In this document: piece after piece, positions 41,753-51,468 of the stretch
How positions within the stretch are numbered: the stretch's first letter is position 1
How the letters are laid out: every line of letters begins with the position of its first letter
NCBI GenBank assembly: GCA_040079935.1
Contig: JBEBJI010000001.1
Location: 124,001-188,000 of the forward strand
Origin: Methylotenera_A sp040079935
Lineage (GTDB): Bacteria; Pseudomonadota; Gammaproteobacteria; Burkholderiales; Methylophilaceae
Length of the DNA stretch: 64,000 nt
Direction of reading: 5' to 3'
Notes under the pieces: model-generated
Told to the model about the DNA's origin: nothing
Database searches by the model: none
What the model saw: the letters and a program-made list of their open reading frames with translations, nothing else
Translations under genes and position numbers: made by a program

Positions 41753-42679
41753 TTAAAGCAGTTGCTCTTTGGTGAGTAAAAACACAAACTGATTGCCAGA
41801 TTCCACCTCTAGCCATGTAAATGCTAGTTTGGGATACGCCTCAAGCAATGCATCGCGGTTATGACCGATTTCTACCACTAAAATGCCGTCATCATTCAAG
41901 TGTTTTGCGGCTTCGCGCAGAATCGTGTGCGTGTGATCCAAGCCCGCCACGCCACTGCCAAGTGCAATTTGCGGCTCGTTACGATACTCAGTTGGCAGCG
42001 TCGCCATACTTGGCGCATCTACGTAGGGCGGATTTGAAATAATCAAATCATACAACTTAGGTTTGTTATCTGGGCCTTTTAACGCAACAAACATATCCGA
42101 TTGAATAGCTGAAATGCGGCTTTCTAAGCCGTAGTTGGCGATGTTGATGTTAGCGACTGCAATGGCGTCTGGCGAAATATCCACCAAGTCAATTTGCGCA
42201 TCAGGGAAAGCATCCGCCAGCAAAACGCCCAAACAGCCGCTACCTGTACAAATGTCGGCGGCAGAATGAATTAGCTCAGGATATTCAATCCAGTCTTGCA
42301 ATGCGCTATTTGTTTCAAAATCGAGCAACTCAGCAATAAAACTGCGCGGTACAATCACGCGTTCATCCACATAAAATTTAAAGCCGCGCAACCACGCTTC
42401 GCGCACTAAATAGGCGGTTGGTGTACGCTTAGTAATGCGCTGCTCGATTAAATGGGCGAGGTGTTTGCGCTCTTGTTCGGTAATCACCGCATCCAAAAAG
42501 TTATGCAGCATGTCGTGCGGTAAATGCAACGCGCTTAAAATCAGCCACACCGCCTCGTCATAACTGTTATCGGTACCGTGTCCGAAAAAAATATCTGATT
42601 CTTCAAATTGGCTGACGGTAAAGCGTAGCCAGTCTCGGATGGTAAAAAGCTCTTCCGACAATCTATGAAAATGCATCAT
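41753..42679 (-). CDS. prmB: Ribosomal protein L3 N5-glutamine methyltransferase
   Basis: 308 aa, with an N-terminal helical substrate domain and a SAM-binding domain with ADICTGSGCLGVLLA (motif I, about 143) and the catalytic NPPY in IISNPPYVDAPSM (about 218). It methylates a glutamine of ribosomal protein L3; PrmC, the release-factor enzyme, has a shorter N-terminal region. Its start overlaps the dapE stop by 4 bases. Confidence 0.92.
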   Translation of the reverse strand: MMHFHRLSEELFTIRDWLRFTVSQFEESDIFFGHGTDNSYDEAVWLILSALHLPHDMLHNFLDAVITEQERKHLAHLIEQRITKRTPTAYLVREAWLRGFKFYVDERVIVPRSFIAELLDFETNSALQDWIEYPELIHSAADICTGSGCLGVLLADAFPDAQIDLVDISPDAIAVANINIANYGLESRISAIQSDMFVALKGPDNKPKLYDLIISNPPYVDAPSMATLPTEYRNEPQIALGSGVAGLDHTHTILREAAKHLNDDGILVVEIGHNRDALLEAYPKLAFTWLEVESGNQFVFLLTKEQLL

Positions 42680-43830
42680 TTGAGCAACGCTTGCATTGTC
42701 AATTTGTAGGTTTCTTTCAGTGGCTCAATATCAGCTATTCCTACACATTCGTTGAGTTTGTGGATAGTCTTATTGAGGGGGCCGAATTCGATGACCTGCT
42801 TGCAAATATCTGCAATAAAACGGCCGTCCGACGTGCCGCCCGTTGTTGATAACTCAGGGCTAACGTCATAACATTTTTCAATTGCGCGCGAAATCGCCTC
42901 TACCAAGTTGCCACGCGGGGTGATGTAGGGCGGTGAATATTCCCATTCAAGCGTATATTCCAGGTCATGTTTATCTAAAATTGTATGTACACGTTCTTTC
43001 AGGTTAGCTTCAGTACTGCCCGCACCATTGAGTTCAGGGCAGAATCGAAAGTTAAACAAAATCTCCACTTCTCCTGGCACTACGTTGGTAGCGCCTGTGC
43101 CGCTATTCATATTAGAAATTTGCCAGCTGGTTGGCGGAAAATATTCGTTGCCGCTATCCCACACAGTTTCCACCATTTCTTTAATTGCTGGTGCAACCAT
43201 ATGAATAGGATTTTTAACCAGATGCGGGTAAGCAATATGACCCTGCAAGCCAATCACAGTAAGCTTTCCAGACAATGACCCACGCCGGCCATTTTTAATC
43301 ATATCGCCGACGACTTTGTTGCTGGTCGGTTCGCCAACGATGCAGTAATCAATCAGTTCGTTGCGCGCTTTTAATACTTCGATGACTTTTACGGTGCCGT
43401 CTACTGCTACACCTTCTTCATCTGACGTAATTAGCAATCCGATGGAGCCTTTGTGGTCAGGATTTTCGGCAATAAATTCTTCGATACTAGTGATAAATGC
43501 CGCCAGCGAAGTTTTCATATCTGCCGCGCCTCGCGCGTAGAGCATGCCATCTTTAATGGTTGGTTCGAATGGTGGCGTGAGCCATTTATCTAGCGGACCA
43601 GTTGGCACAACATCGGTATGACCTGCAAACACTAATAACGGCGAGGTTGTGCCGCGTCTTGCATAAAAATTATCTACATTACCAAAACGCATGCGCTCAA
43701 TCTTAAAGCCTAGCCGTTCGAGGCGCGCAATCATTACCTCCTGGCAGCCTGCATCTTCTGGTGTGTTGGATTGGCGCTTCAGTAAATCAATTGCTAATTC
43801 TAGCGTTTTACTATTAGTAGGCTGAGTCAT
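42676..43830 (-). CDS. dapE: Succinyl-diaminopimelate desuccinylase
   Basis: A 384-aa M20 metallopeptidase family enzyme with metal-binding FAGHTDVVPTG, GAADMKTSLAA and SDEEGVAVDG (general base Glu) and GTSDGRFI near the C terminus. It releases LL-diaminopimelate for lysine and peptidoglycan. Four-base overlaps on both sides put arsC-like, dapE and prmB in one coupled operon; the acyl-transfer partner dapD lies 3 kb away on the same strand. Confidence 0.95.
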   Translation of the reverse strand: MTQPTNSKTLELAIDLLKRQSNTPEDAGCQEVMIARLERLGFKIERMRFGNVDNFYARRGTTSPLLVFAGHTDVVPTGPLDKWLTPPFEPTIKDGMLYARGAADMKTSLAAFITSIEEFIAENPDHKGSIGLLITSDEEGVAVDGTVKVIEVLKARNELIDYCIVGEPTSNKVVGDMIKNGRRGSLSGKLTVIGLQGHIAYPHLVKNPIHMVAPAIKEMVETVWDSGNEYFPPTSWQISNMNSGTGATNVVPGEVEILFNFRFCPELNGAGSTEANLKERVHTILDKHDLEYTLEWEYSPPYITPRGNLVEAISRAIEKCYDVSPELSTTGGTSDGRFIADICKQVIEFGPLNKTIHKLNECVGIADIEPLKETYKLTMQALLK

Positions 43831-44183
43831 TTGAATATTGCTTTGTAGTCGGTTTCAGAAAAGCCTAAAGCAACAATTTTACCTTCATTTTCTAGTATAG
43901 GCCGTTTAATTACCGAGGTTTTTGTTTGCATGAGTTTTATTGCAGAAGCGTTATCAGCAATACTTGCTTTTGTACTGTCATCAAAGCCTCGCCAAGTAAG
44001 TCCTGCGCGGTTGATGAGTTTTTCGTGTGGGATTTGCGTTAGCCAATTTTCGAGCAAATGCTGGCTAACGCCTTGTTTTTTGAAATCGTGGAATTCGTAA
44101 CTAATTTGATTGTTTTCGAGCCAATCACGGGCTTTTTTTACCGTGTTGCAGTTGGGGATTCCGTAGAGTATTAGTGTTTGCAT
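43827..44183 (-). CDS. ArsC/Spx-like YffB family protein
   Basis: A 118-aa thioredoxin-fold protein with YGIPNCNTVKKARDWL at the N terminus (single active-type Cys) and the PILENEGKIVALGFSE region. It matches YffB more than true arsenate reductase. In E. coli and many relatives this gene directly precedes dapE, as here. A glutathione-dependent thiol reductase role has been proposed for the family. Confidence 0.88.
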   Translation of the reverse strand: MQTLILYGIPNCNTVKKARDWLENNQISYEFHDFKKQGVSQHLLENWLTQIPHEKLINRAGLTWRGFDDSTKASIADNASAIKLMQTKTSVIKRPILENEGKIVALGFSETDYKAIFK

Positions 44184-44232
44184 AGTGCTTATTTTAACAG
44201 CACCTGCAAAGAATTTTCAGCTGTGAAAACTT

Positions 44233-46392
44233 TTATATTACTCCTATTGCTTCCGATAGATTGTTATCCATTAAAATTGGACCACTCAATTCCAATTGGA
44301 TTGGTTGTGATTTGAACATTTTGAGTAGTTCCGCTTCAGGAATTGGTTTTGAGTATAAGTAGCCTTGCATATGATCACAACCTAGCTCTGCCAGCGCCCT
44401 TCGTTGCGTTTCGGTTTCTACGCCTTCCGCTACTACATTCAAGTTAAAGGCGTGCGCTAAACGAATGACGGCATCAACTAATGCGTGTGATTCAGGGTTT
44501 TCATTCACTTTAGATACAAATACGTTATCTAACTTAAGTTCATCAACGTTTAATTCTTGCAAATATTCTAGTGTAAATGGATTCAGACCAAAATCGTCAA
44601 GTGCAATTTTAACTTTAGCGGCTTTAAATTTGGTAATCAAAAGTTTAAATTGCGCTTCGTTTCTAATGGCTGTCGTCTCTTTAATTTCAAGCGTGAGGTT
44701 TTGTGAAGGCACGCCGTATTTATTAAGACATTTTATTGTTTCATCAACTAATGATGAGTTACGAAATTGTATACGTGATAAATTGATAGAAAGATTTAAA
44801 TCAACATCTGATTCTTTAGCCCGATATATAGCGACACAAGCCTCTTCAATGACCCAGTTGTTAATTTGATTAATCAGACCAAAACGCTCTGCTGCTGGAA
44901 TAAAGTGGGAGGGGTAAAGTAATCCTTTGGTTGGGTGATTCCAGCGAATAAAAGCTTCCGCACCGATTAGCGCCAGTGATTTGCAATCTACTTTAGGCTG
45001 AAACATCAAGCTAAACTCATTTTTTTCTAGTGCAAGGCATAAATCGCGCTGCATTTCTAGCATGACGTCAGAGGCTGATTCAATTTCGTCGTCATAAAAT
45101 CTATATTGATTTTTCCCATTTTCTTTTGCCTTGTACATCGCCGCATCTGCGCTAGTGATCAGTTTGTCCAAATTCCCGTCTTTGGGGTAGAGTGCGATAC
45201 CCATAGAGCAGGATATATCAATCGTATAATTGTTCACTGTAATCGACTCTTTGATTGATTTTACAATGCGGTCGGCAATCGGGCTGATGTCGTCATCAGA
45301 CTCAAGTGGTTCAAAGATTACGACAAACTCATCACCTCCAATACGTGCGACAAAATCACAACCACGTATGGAGGCAATTAACCTCTCTGCAACAGTGGTT
45401 AGCACAATATCGCCTACTTGATGTCCATAAAGGTCATTGATCGGTTTGAAATGATCCAAATCCATGTACGCTAATGCAAAGGTAGTGCCCATGCGCGTAC
45501 TACGTTTGGTGGCGCTTTCTAAATATTGTTGGAAGGATTCTCGATTGGGTAGTTTGGTGAGGCTGTCCAACATAGAGTTTGATGGCGACTCACTATTCTT
45601 TTTTGTGTTGAGGAAGCTAAACACGAATAATTGCTTGCCATGTTTTTCAAAAAATAGCGTAAAGATGAACAGCATCATAAACAAGCAAATCATACCCAAG
45701 CCAATCGCAATACCAGTTATCTGACGATGGTTTTGATCGGTGATTACAGTTGCAAGCTCAGTTTCGTGCAAAATGCCGCTTTCAAATAAAACATGAATTG
45801 CAAAAATACCAATTGCAATACCTGTGGAAAGCAGTACTTTTACGTAATTATGGTATTTGCCTGAATAACTTCTAATCCAGTAGAGCAGCATGGCGATAAA
45901 TGTTGTAATAATGCCTGAAATAGCAGTAGCGAAAAAAGTGATCACTGGATCGAATTTAAAGCTACCTGCCTCATGGAGTGACGTAGTGCTGCAATAGAAT
46001 AGCGCGAAATCAAAAAGGCTAGAGATAAAGCCATAAAGCATAAAATGCCAGACTTTGGAATAACTTCTGCTCGCTACAAATAGCAATCCAGTTCCAATGA
46101 CGAGGGCGATAGGTAATCCGGCAATAGCCAGCGAAGGTGAAGTAAGGGCTGCATCATGATGAAAACCGAGCGATAGTAGAAAATGGTTTGCCCAAACCGC
46201 GCCCCCAACTGCAGCTGAGTATAAGGGTAGCAATATTTTCTTTGACGAAATAGTCGATAGATAAAGGCGTTTGACGAACGCAAAGGTAACCAATAACGCT
46301 GCGCTTGATGCGGTAATAGAAACTGCGAGTAACCAATTGTCGTAATTAAAATTCATGAAATTGCTTAAATATGCCTGTTTGTCTTTAAGCAT
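44233..46392 (-). CDS. Membrane-anchored GGDEF-EAL protein
   Basis: About 719 aa from the ATG at 46392 (a TTG lies 9 bases before; ATG 46356 is also possible). The N terminus has seven predicted transmembrane helices with histidine-containing turns (WANHFLLSLGF, TSLHEAGSF, FAIHVLFESG) resembling a degenerate MHYT sensor. The diguanylate cyclase domain has intact RIGGDEF, with an RGCD inhibitory site five residues before. The EAL domain reads AEAFIRW instead of EAL, keeps LDDFG and VAEGVET, but loop 6 is DDFGLNPF rather than DDFGTGYS. Cyclase activity is likely; phosphodiesterase activity is doubtful. Single gene between the arsC-like gene and dapD. Confidence 0.9.
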   Translation of the reverse strand: MLKDKQAYLSNFMNFNYDNWLLAVSITASSAALLVTFAFVKRLYLSTISSKKILLPLYSAAVGGAVWANHFLLSLGFHHDAALTSPSLAIAGLPIALVIGTGLLFVASRSYSKVWHFMLYGFISSLFDFALFYCSTTSLHEAGSFKFDPVITFFATAISGIITTFIAMLLYWIRSYSGKYHNYVKVLLSTGIAIGIFAIHVLFESGILHETELATVITDQNHRQITGIAIGLGMICLFMMLFIFTLFFEKHGKQLFVFSFLNTKKNSESPSNSMLDSLTKLPNRESFQQYLESATKRSTRMGTTFALAYMDLDHFKPINDLYGHQVGDIVLTTVAERLIASIRGCDFVARIGGDEFVVIFEPLESDDDISPIADRIVKSIKESITVNNYTIDISCSMGIALYPKDGNLDKLITSADAAMYKAKENGKNQYRFYDDEIESASDVMLEMQRDLCLALEKNEFSLMFQPKVDCKSLALIGAEAFIRWNHPTKGLLYPSHFIPAAERFGLINQINNWVIEEACVAIYRAKESDVDLNLSINLSRIQFRNSSLVDETIKCLNKYGVPSQNLTLEIKETTAIRNEAQFKLLITKFKAAKVKIALDDFGLNPFTLEYLQELNVDELKLDNVFVSKVNENPESHALVDAVIRLAHAFNLNVVAEGVETETQRRALAELGCDHMQGYLYSKPIPEAELLKMFKSQPIQLELSGPILMDNNLSEAIGVI

Positions 46393-46540
46393 AATAAGCA
46401 ATTGCCATGCCTTTATATCAAATGGCTATGTTGATGTTTGAAAATTGAGCAACTTAGTACCTAACCAATTGTTTTAATAGATTTTTTAGGCAGTGAAATA
46501 AGTACAGCAGTTGAAATGGCTGCAATACTTTTGAAATTAA

Positions 46541-46580
46541 ATTTCATCAAGTTGACGAATTTTCGTCACCCTGATGAAAT
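46541..46580. promoter_or_regulatory. Double-stem hairpin between dapD and the GGDEF-EAL gene
   Basis: Outer stem ATTTCATCA / TGATGAAAT and inner stem GACGA / TCGTC around an ATTT loop. It lies 27 bases beyond the dapD stop and about 150 bases upstream of the GGDEF-EAL start. No T run follows it on the minus strand, so it may be a weak terminator or a binding site. The remaining 46402-46540 sequence is AT-rich, with nothing I can name. Confidence 0.4.
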
Positions 46581-46606
46581 GTATTGTTGATTGAATAGAT
46601 TTAAAG

Positions 46607-47434
46607 TTAAATGCCGCGCAGTAGTTCGTTAATGCCCACTTTACCGAGTGTTTTTGCATCGACTTTCTTCACTATGACCGCACAATATAAACTGTAAGCA
46701 CCATCTTTAGAAGGCAAGTTACCAGAAACTACTACAGAGCCGGCTGGCACGCGACCGTAAGTAACGCCGCCAGTTTCACGGTCGTAAATTTTGGTACTTT
46801 GGCCAATGTAAACGCCCATAGAAATCACGCAATTATCTTCTACCACCACGCCTTCTACTACCTCAGAACGCGCGCCAACAAAGCAGTTGTCTCCGATAAT
46901 GGTCGGACCTGCCTGTACCGGCTCTAACACGCCACCAATGCCTACTCCACCAGAAAGGTGAACATTCTTGCCGATTTGCGCGCACGAGCCAACAGTCGCC
47001 CAAGTATCCACCATGCTGCCTTCGCCCACATGCGCGCCAATATTGACGTACGAAGGCATGAGCACCGCATTTTTGCCGATGAAAGAACCGCGACGCACAA
47101 TCGCATTTGGCACGACGCGGAAACCACCCGCTTTAAAATCTTCTTCAGAGTAATTGGCAAATTTTGGCGGTACTTTGTCAAAATATTTAGTTACGCCATC
47201 GTCCATTAAATAATTATCTTCTAAGCGAAATGATAGCAGCACCGCCATTTTAAGCCATTGATGCGTTTCCCAATTTTGGCTGTCGCCGATGCGGCTTGCT
47301 ACGCGTAGCTTGCCTGCATCTAAATCGGCAATGATTGAATTAACAGTTGTTTTAATTTCCGCAGATGCGCTGGCAGGGTTAATGTTGGCGCGGTCTTCAA
47401 ACGCCGCTTCGATAATACTTTGACGTGGATCCAT
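46607..47434 (-). CDS. dapD: Tetrahydrodipicolinate N-succinyltransferase
   Basis: A 275-aa left-handed beta-helix acyltransferase with hexapeptide repeats from about residue 105 (GKNAVLMPSYVNIGAHVGEGSMVDTWATVGS and following, given here only in part) and the C-terminal PSKDGAYSLYCAVIVKKVD. It succinylates tetrahydrodipicolinate in lysine/DAP synthesis, upstream of DapE's reaction. Confidence 0.95.
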   Translation of the reverse strand: MDPRQSIIEAAFEDRANINPASASAEIKTTVNSIIADLDAGKLRVASRIGDSQNWETHQWLKMAVLLSFRLEDNYLMDDGVTKYFDKVPPKFANYSEEDFKAGGFRVVPNAIVRRGSFIGKNAVLMPSYVNIGAHVGEGSMVDTWATVGSCAQIGKNVHLSGGVGIGGVLEPVQAGPTIIGDNCFVGARSEVVEGVVVEDNCVISMGVYIGQSTKIYDRETGGVTYGRVPAGSVVVSGNLPSKDGAYSLYCAVIVKKVDAKTLGKVGINELLRGI

Positions 47435-47490
47435 GAGGTTCTCTGATTGATTAATTGAGTAAAAGTGTTATTTTAACCTAAGCAGCCCAA

Positions 47491-47523
47491 AAACAAAAAA
47501 GCGCGTAGAAATACGCGCCTTTG
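47491..47523. terminator. Rho-independent terminator after the M48 lipoprotein gene
   Basis: GCGCGTA / TACGCGC stem, GAAA loop, followed on the minus strand by a T run. It lies just beyond the stop at 47541. Confidence 0.88.
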
Positions 47524-47540
47524 ACAGTAAACAGAGTGAA

Positions 47541-48368
47541 TTATTTTTTTGCGATAGCCGCTTCGTAAAGCGGGCGCACTTTCGGTGCTAGCGCTTTTAA
47601 ATCTGCGATGCGATTTTCGCTGGCAGGGTGCGTGCTAAAAAATTCTGGTGGCGCATTTTTGCTTTGTGCACTCATTTTTTGCCACAAAGTTACTGCAGCA
47701 TCAGGGTTGTAACCCGCGCGGGCAGCTAACTCTAAGCCCATTTTATCTGCTTCACGTTCTTGCTCGCGGCCGTTAGGTAATGCAAAGAATAATTGTGAGC
47801 CCGCACCTGCGGCTTGTGTAGCAACAGCGCCCGCAGTCCCAGTAACTAATGATGCAAGTGCTTGCAAGCCGAATTGTTGTACATAGGCTTGCGACATACG
47901 TTCGCGGCCATGCTCACGTAGCGCATGGGCGATTTCGTGGCCAATCACAGCACCAAGTTCATCGTCCGTTGCGTTGATTTTCTCTACTAAGCCAGAGAGC
48001 ACCATGATTTTGCCGCCTGGCATGCAATAGGCGTTCAGTTGGTCATTTTTTTCTACGTTGACTTCCCAAGCCCATTTGGTGGCATCTGGACGGAACACGC
48101 CCACTTGCGCGATAAGTTTATTAGAAATGCCTCGCACACGTGCCAGCATAGCAGGGTCAGCGTTTAGCGTTTTTTTCTTTTCAGCCTCACCCAAAGTTTG
48201 CGCATAGGCTTGCGCAGACATTTTATCGACTGAGCCCGAAGGCAATAGCATAAATTGCGAACGCTTAACACCTGAGACGCTATCTTTTGTCGTTGTGGCA
48301 CATGCCGCAAGACCCAAGCTGGATACGGTTACCAGGACAATGATTAATTTATGCATAGTTTTATTCAT
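47541..48368 (-). CDS. M48 family metalloprotease lipoprotein
   Basis: 275 aa with a lipoprotein signal ending LAAC (Cys23). The zinc motif HEIAH is at residues 144-148, with the third ligand region REQEADKMGLELAARAGY. It resembles the LoiP/YggG type, which degrades or quality-controls envelope proteins. A strong AAGGAG lies before the ATG. It is followed by its own terminator and is probably monocistronic. Confidence 0.92.
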   Translation of the reverse strand: MNKTMHKLIIVLVTVSSLGLAACATTTKDSVSGVKRSQFMLLPSGSVDKMSAQAYAQTLGEAEKKKTLNADPAMLARVRGISNKLIAQVGVFRPDATKWAWEVNVEKNDQLNAYCMPGGKIMVLSGLVEKINATDDELGAVIGHEIAHALREHGRERMSQAYVQQFGLQALASLVTGTAGAVATQAAGAGSQLFFALPNGREQEREADKMGLELAARAGYNPDAAVTLWQKMSAQSKNAPPEFFSTHPASENRIADLKALAPKVRPLYEAAIAKK

Positions 48369-48452
48369 AGCGAACTCCTTGTTAATTTTATGCTAATAAC
48401 GCGCGACTTTTAAAAAGGTTGAATGTGAATTTTAAATCATTAATTGCGACAG

Positions 48453-50336
48453 CTAAATCATGAGTTGCGAACCTAATTCGACAACGCGATTGGGTGGTAG
48501 TTTAAATTGGTTGGTAATAGTTTCTGCGCTGCGGAACAGGCCGATAAAGATTTTTTTCCGCCAAAAGGCCATACCAGATTTATGACTGGCGATTAAAATT
48601 TCTTTGCCAATAAAATATGAGGTGTCCATCGCGTCAAACTCGAGGCCGTATTTAGCGCATAGAGATAAGTCGCGCGGTAAATCAGGTTCATCTTTAAAGC
48701 CGTATTTAACCGTGACACGATAAAACTCGTAGGGCAGCGCCTCCACGGTCACGCGCTCTTCAAGATTAGTATGGGGAATGTCTAAGAATTTCACCGTTAA
48801 GATCACCACTTTTTCGTGTAGCACTTTATTGTGTTTTAAATTGTGCAACATAGCGTGCGGCACGCCTTCTGGGTTAGGCGTCATAAAGAGTGCTGTACCA
48901 GGAACGCGTGGCGGCGGGTGCGCGCCAACTGCTTCAACAAAAGGTTCAATCGCCATCGCCTCAGTTTTTAAGCGTGCATACACTAAATAGCGGCCTGTTT
49001 TCCAAGTCAGCATTAACATAAAAATTACCACACCAATCAGCAACGGCACCCAGCCGCCATCAGGGATTTTTAGTACGTTCGCACCAAAAAATGCTAAATC
49101 AATGGTTAAAAATAGTGCGATCAGTGCGTAAGTTTTGAGTTTGCTCCAACGCCAAATTTCGATAAACACGATTGATGCGAGCAAGGTGGTGATGACCATA
49201 TCGCCCGTGACCGCGATGCCGTAAGCTGCGGCCAAATTGCCGGAGCTGCGGAAACCTAGCACCAGCGCCATGGTGGCGATCATCAAGCCCCAATTGATGC
49301 GCGGCATATACACTTGACCTTCTGTGTTTTCTGAAGTGTGTTGAATGTGCATGCGTGGCAAATAGCCCAGTTGTAGTGCTTGGCGCGATACCGAAAATGC
49401 GCCTGTAATGACAGCTTGAGAAGCAATTACCGTGGCGAGCGTGGCCAAGCCAATTAAAGGAAATAATGCCCATTCCGGCGCGAGTAAGTAAAACGGATTT
49501 TTAACGGCTTCGGCATTGTGCAGAATCAGCGCGCCTTGGCCGAAATAATTGAGTAATAATGCAGGCAAAACAAAACCAAACCATGCCAAGCGAATCGGAA
49601 AGCGCCCAAAATGTCCCATATCCGCATACAAAGCCTCAGCACCTGTTACCGCCAGCACCACCGCACCTAGCGCCACAAAGGCTATCCAAGGTTGACCTGT
49701 AAAAAAACGCAGGGCATAGATGGGGTTTAATGCACTTAAAATCGTTGTGTCGTGCGCAACGTTAATCGCGCCCAGCACGCCCAGCGTGCCAAACCACAAC
49801 AACATCACGGGCCCGAAAAATTTGCCGACCACTTCGGTGCCTTTACTTTGCGCCCAAAATAAGCCAAAGAGCACCACCAAGGTAATTGGCACAATAAAAC
49901 TGTGTAAATGCGGCTCCGCCACTTCCAGTCCTTCCACCGCGGAAAGTACTGAAATCGCAGGCGTAATCATGCCATCTGCATAAAACATACACGCACCCAA
50001 AATGCCTAAAAACATGATGTTGCGTTGCTTTACGCGATTGCCTTCGGTGTTGCGGCTGGCCAGCGCCAGTAGCGCCATAATACCGCCTTCACCGCGGTTA
50101 TCAGCGCGCATAATAAACGCCACATATTTGACAGAAACGATGAGAATAAGCGCCCAAGTGATGAGCGATAAAATGCCGTAAACGTTACCAGCATTCAGCG
50201 CCAGTGGATGGTGTCCGGCCGAAAAAATCTCTTTCATGGTGTACAGCGGGCTGGTGCCAATGTCGCCAAAAACCACGCCCAGTGCGGCTAGCGCCATCGT
50301 ATGCAGTGCGGTTTTGTGCGTATTATTGTTATCCAT
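48453..50336 (-). CDS. kup: Low-affinity potassium transporter Kup
   Basis: A 627-aa KUP/HAK/KT family proton-potassium symporter. The N terminus has GVVFGDIGTSPLYTMKEIF, about twelve transmembrane helices extend to about residue 430, and a cytoplasmic C-terminal domain ends YFIGKEILIAS. The open frame extends to a TTG at 50387, but the ATG at 50336 places the start as in E. coli Kup. The gap toward terC (50388-50484) contains a GCTAAAA / TTTTAGC hairpin at 50412-50430. Confidence 0.94.
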   Translation of the reverse strand: MDNNNTHKTALHTMALAALGVVFGDIGTSPLYTMKEIFSAGHHPLALNAGNVYGILSLITWALILIVSVKYVAFIMRADNRGEGGIMALLALASRNTEGNRVKQRNIMFLGILGACMFYADGMITPAISVLSAVEGLEVAEPHLHSFIVPITLVVLFGLFWAQSKGTEVVGKFFGPVMLLWFGTLGVLGAINVAHDTTILSALNPIYALRFFTGQPWIAFVALGAVVLAVTGAEALYADMGHFGRFPIRLAWFGFVLPALLLNYFGQGALILHNAEAVKNPFYLLAPEWALFPLIGLATLATVIASQAVITGAFSVSRQALQLGYLPRMHIQHTSENTEGQVYMPRINWGLMIATMALVLGFRSSGNLAAAYGIAVTGDMVITTLLASIVFIEIWRWSKLKTYALIALFLTIDLAFFGANVLKIPDGGWVPLLIGVVIFMLMLTWKTGRYLVYARLKTEAMAIEPFVEAVGAHPPPRVPGTALFMTPNPEGVPHAMLHNLKHNKVLHEKVVILTVKFLDIPHTNLEERVTVEALPYEFYRVTVKYGFKDEPDLPRDLSLCAKYGLEFDAMDTSYFIGKEILIASHKSGMAFWRKKIFIGLFRSAETITNQFKLPPNRVVELGSQLMI

Positions 50337-50484
50337 GGATAAGCGGTCTAAAAGCGAGTTGCTATTATCAACCAATTGAAAGCGCAAACCAATAGCTTTT
50401 TAATGTTTTTAGCTAAAACTTAATTTTAGCCATTTGCACTACTGGTATTGAGCTAATGCCTATCTAACTATTTATTATTTAGTC

Positions 50485-51465
50485 TTATTTGTTTACTTTA
50501 GCCAAAGGTTTTCTCTTACGTGTGCTCATTAAGCTTAATAGAATACTAGTTCCAAGCAGGGTAACCACTACGGCTAAAGATATTGCAACAGGGATTTTAA
50601 ACCAATCGACTATTAGCATTTTACTGCCTACAAACACCAAAACCACTGCCAAACCATATTTCAGCAAGTGAAAACGTTCAGTCATATCTGCCAGCAAAAA
50701 GTATAATGCGCGCAGGCCTAAAATGGCGAATATATTAGAGGTGAACACAATAAATGGATCGCTAGTAATCGCGAAAATAGCAGGAATGCTATCCATAGCG
50801 AAAATAACATCAGAAAATTCGATGAGAACTAGCACTAAAAACATGGGGGTAAACCAGCGTACGCCGTTTTTTATTACCCAAAATTTCTCACCATGATATT
50901 CGTCAGTAATGCGCATGTGGTTTTTAAGCCATTTCAATATCGGATTATTGGCTAAGCTGGACTCCTGATTGGCAAAAATAAACATTTTTATGCCAGTAAC
51001 AAGCAAAAAAGCGCCAAATATATACAATACCCAATGAAACTGCGAAATCAACCAAGCGCCAAGCAAAATCATCAGCGCGCGTAATATAATCGCGCCTAGT
51101 ACACCGTATAGCAGTACGCGTTTTTGAAACTCAAGCGGCACGGCAAAGTAAGTAAAGATCATGACAAATACAAATATATTGTCCATCGCCAAGGATTTTT
51201 CTAACAGATAACCCGTTAAATATTCCATGGCTTTGGTGTTTGCAACTTCTCGACCAACGTTGTAATCTAGCCAAGCCCACAAACCAGCACCAAATAATAA
51301 AGCCATGGCAAACCATACTAATGACCAGACTAAGGCCTCTTTAGCACCCACTTTATGCGAGCCTTTGCGACCCAGTAGCAACATGTCTATTGCCAGCATG
51401 GCTACAACAAATACACCAAAACCTGCCCACATCCACCAGCTTGCTATTGATTCTAAACCGCCCAT
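50485..51465 (-). CDS. TerC/Alx family membrane protein
   Basis: A 326-aa membrane protein with about nine helices and conserved acidic helix motifs, including LAMDNIFVFVMIF and FSDVIFAMDSIPAIFA. TerC/Alx proteins export manganese or support metal loading of secreted enzymes. It ends the hpf-htpX-yqhA-perM-terC run; only 3 bases separate it from the AI-2E gene upstream. Confidence 0.92.
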   Translation of the reverse strand: MGGLESIASWWMWAGFGVFVVAMLAIDMLLLGRKGSHKVGAKEALVWSLVWFAMALLFGAGLWAWLDYNVGREVANTKAMEYLTGYLLEKSLAMDNIFVFVMIFTYFAVPLEFQKRVLLYGVLGAIILRALMILLGAWLISQFHWVLYIFGAFLLVTGIKMFIFANQESSLANNPILKWLKNHMRITDEYHGEKFWVIKNGVRWFTPMFLVLVLIEFSDVIFAMDSIPAIFAITSDPFIVFTSNIFAILGLRALYFLLADMTERFHLLKYGLAVVLVFVGSKMLIVDWFKIPVAISLAVVVTLLGTSILLSLMSTRKRKPLAKVNK

Positions 51466-51468
51466 TTA

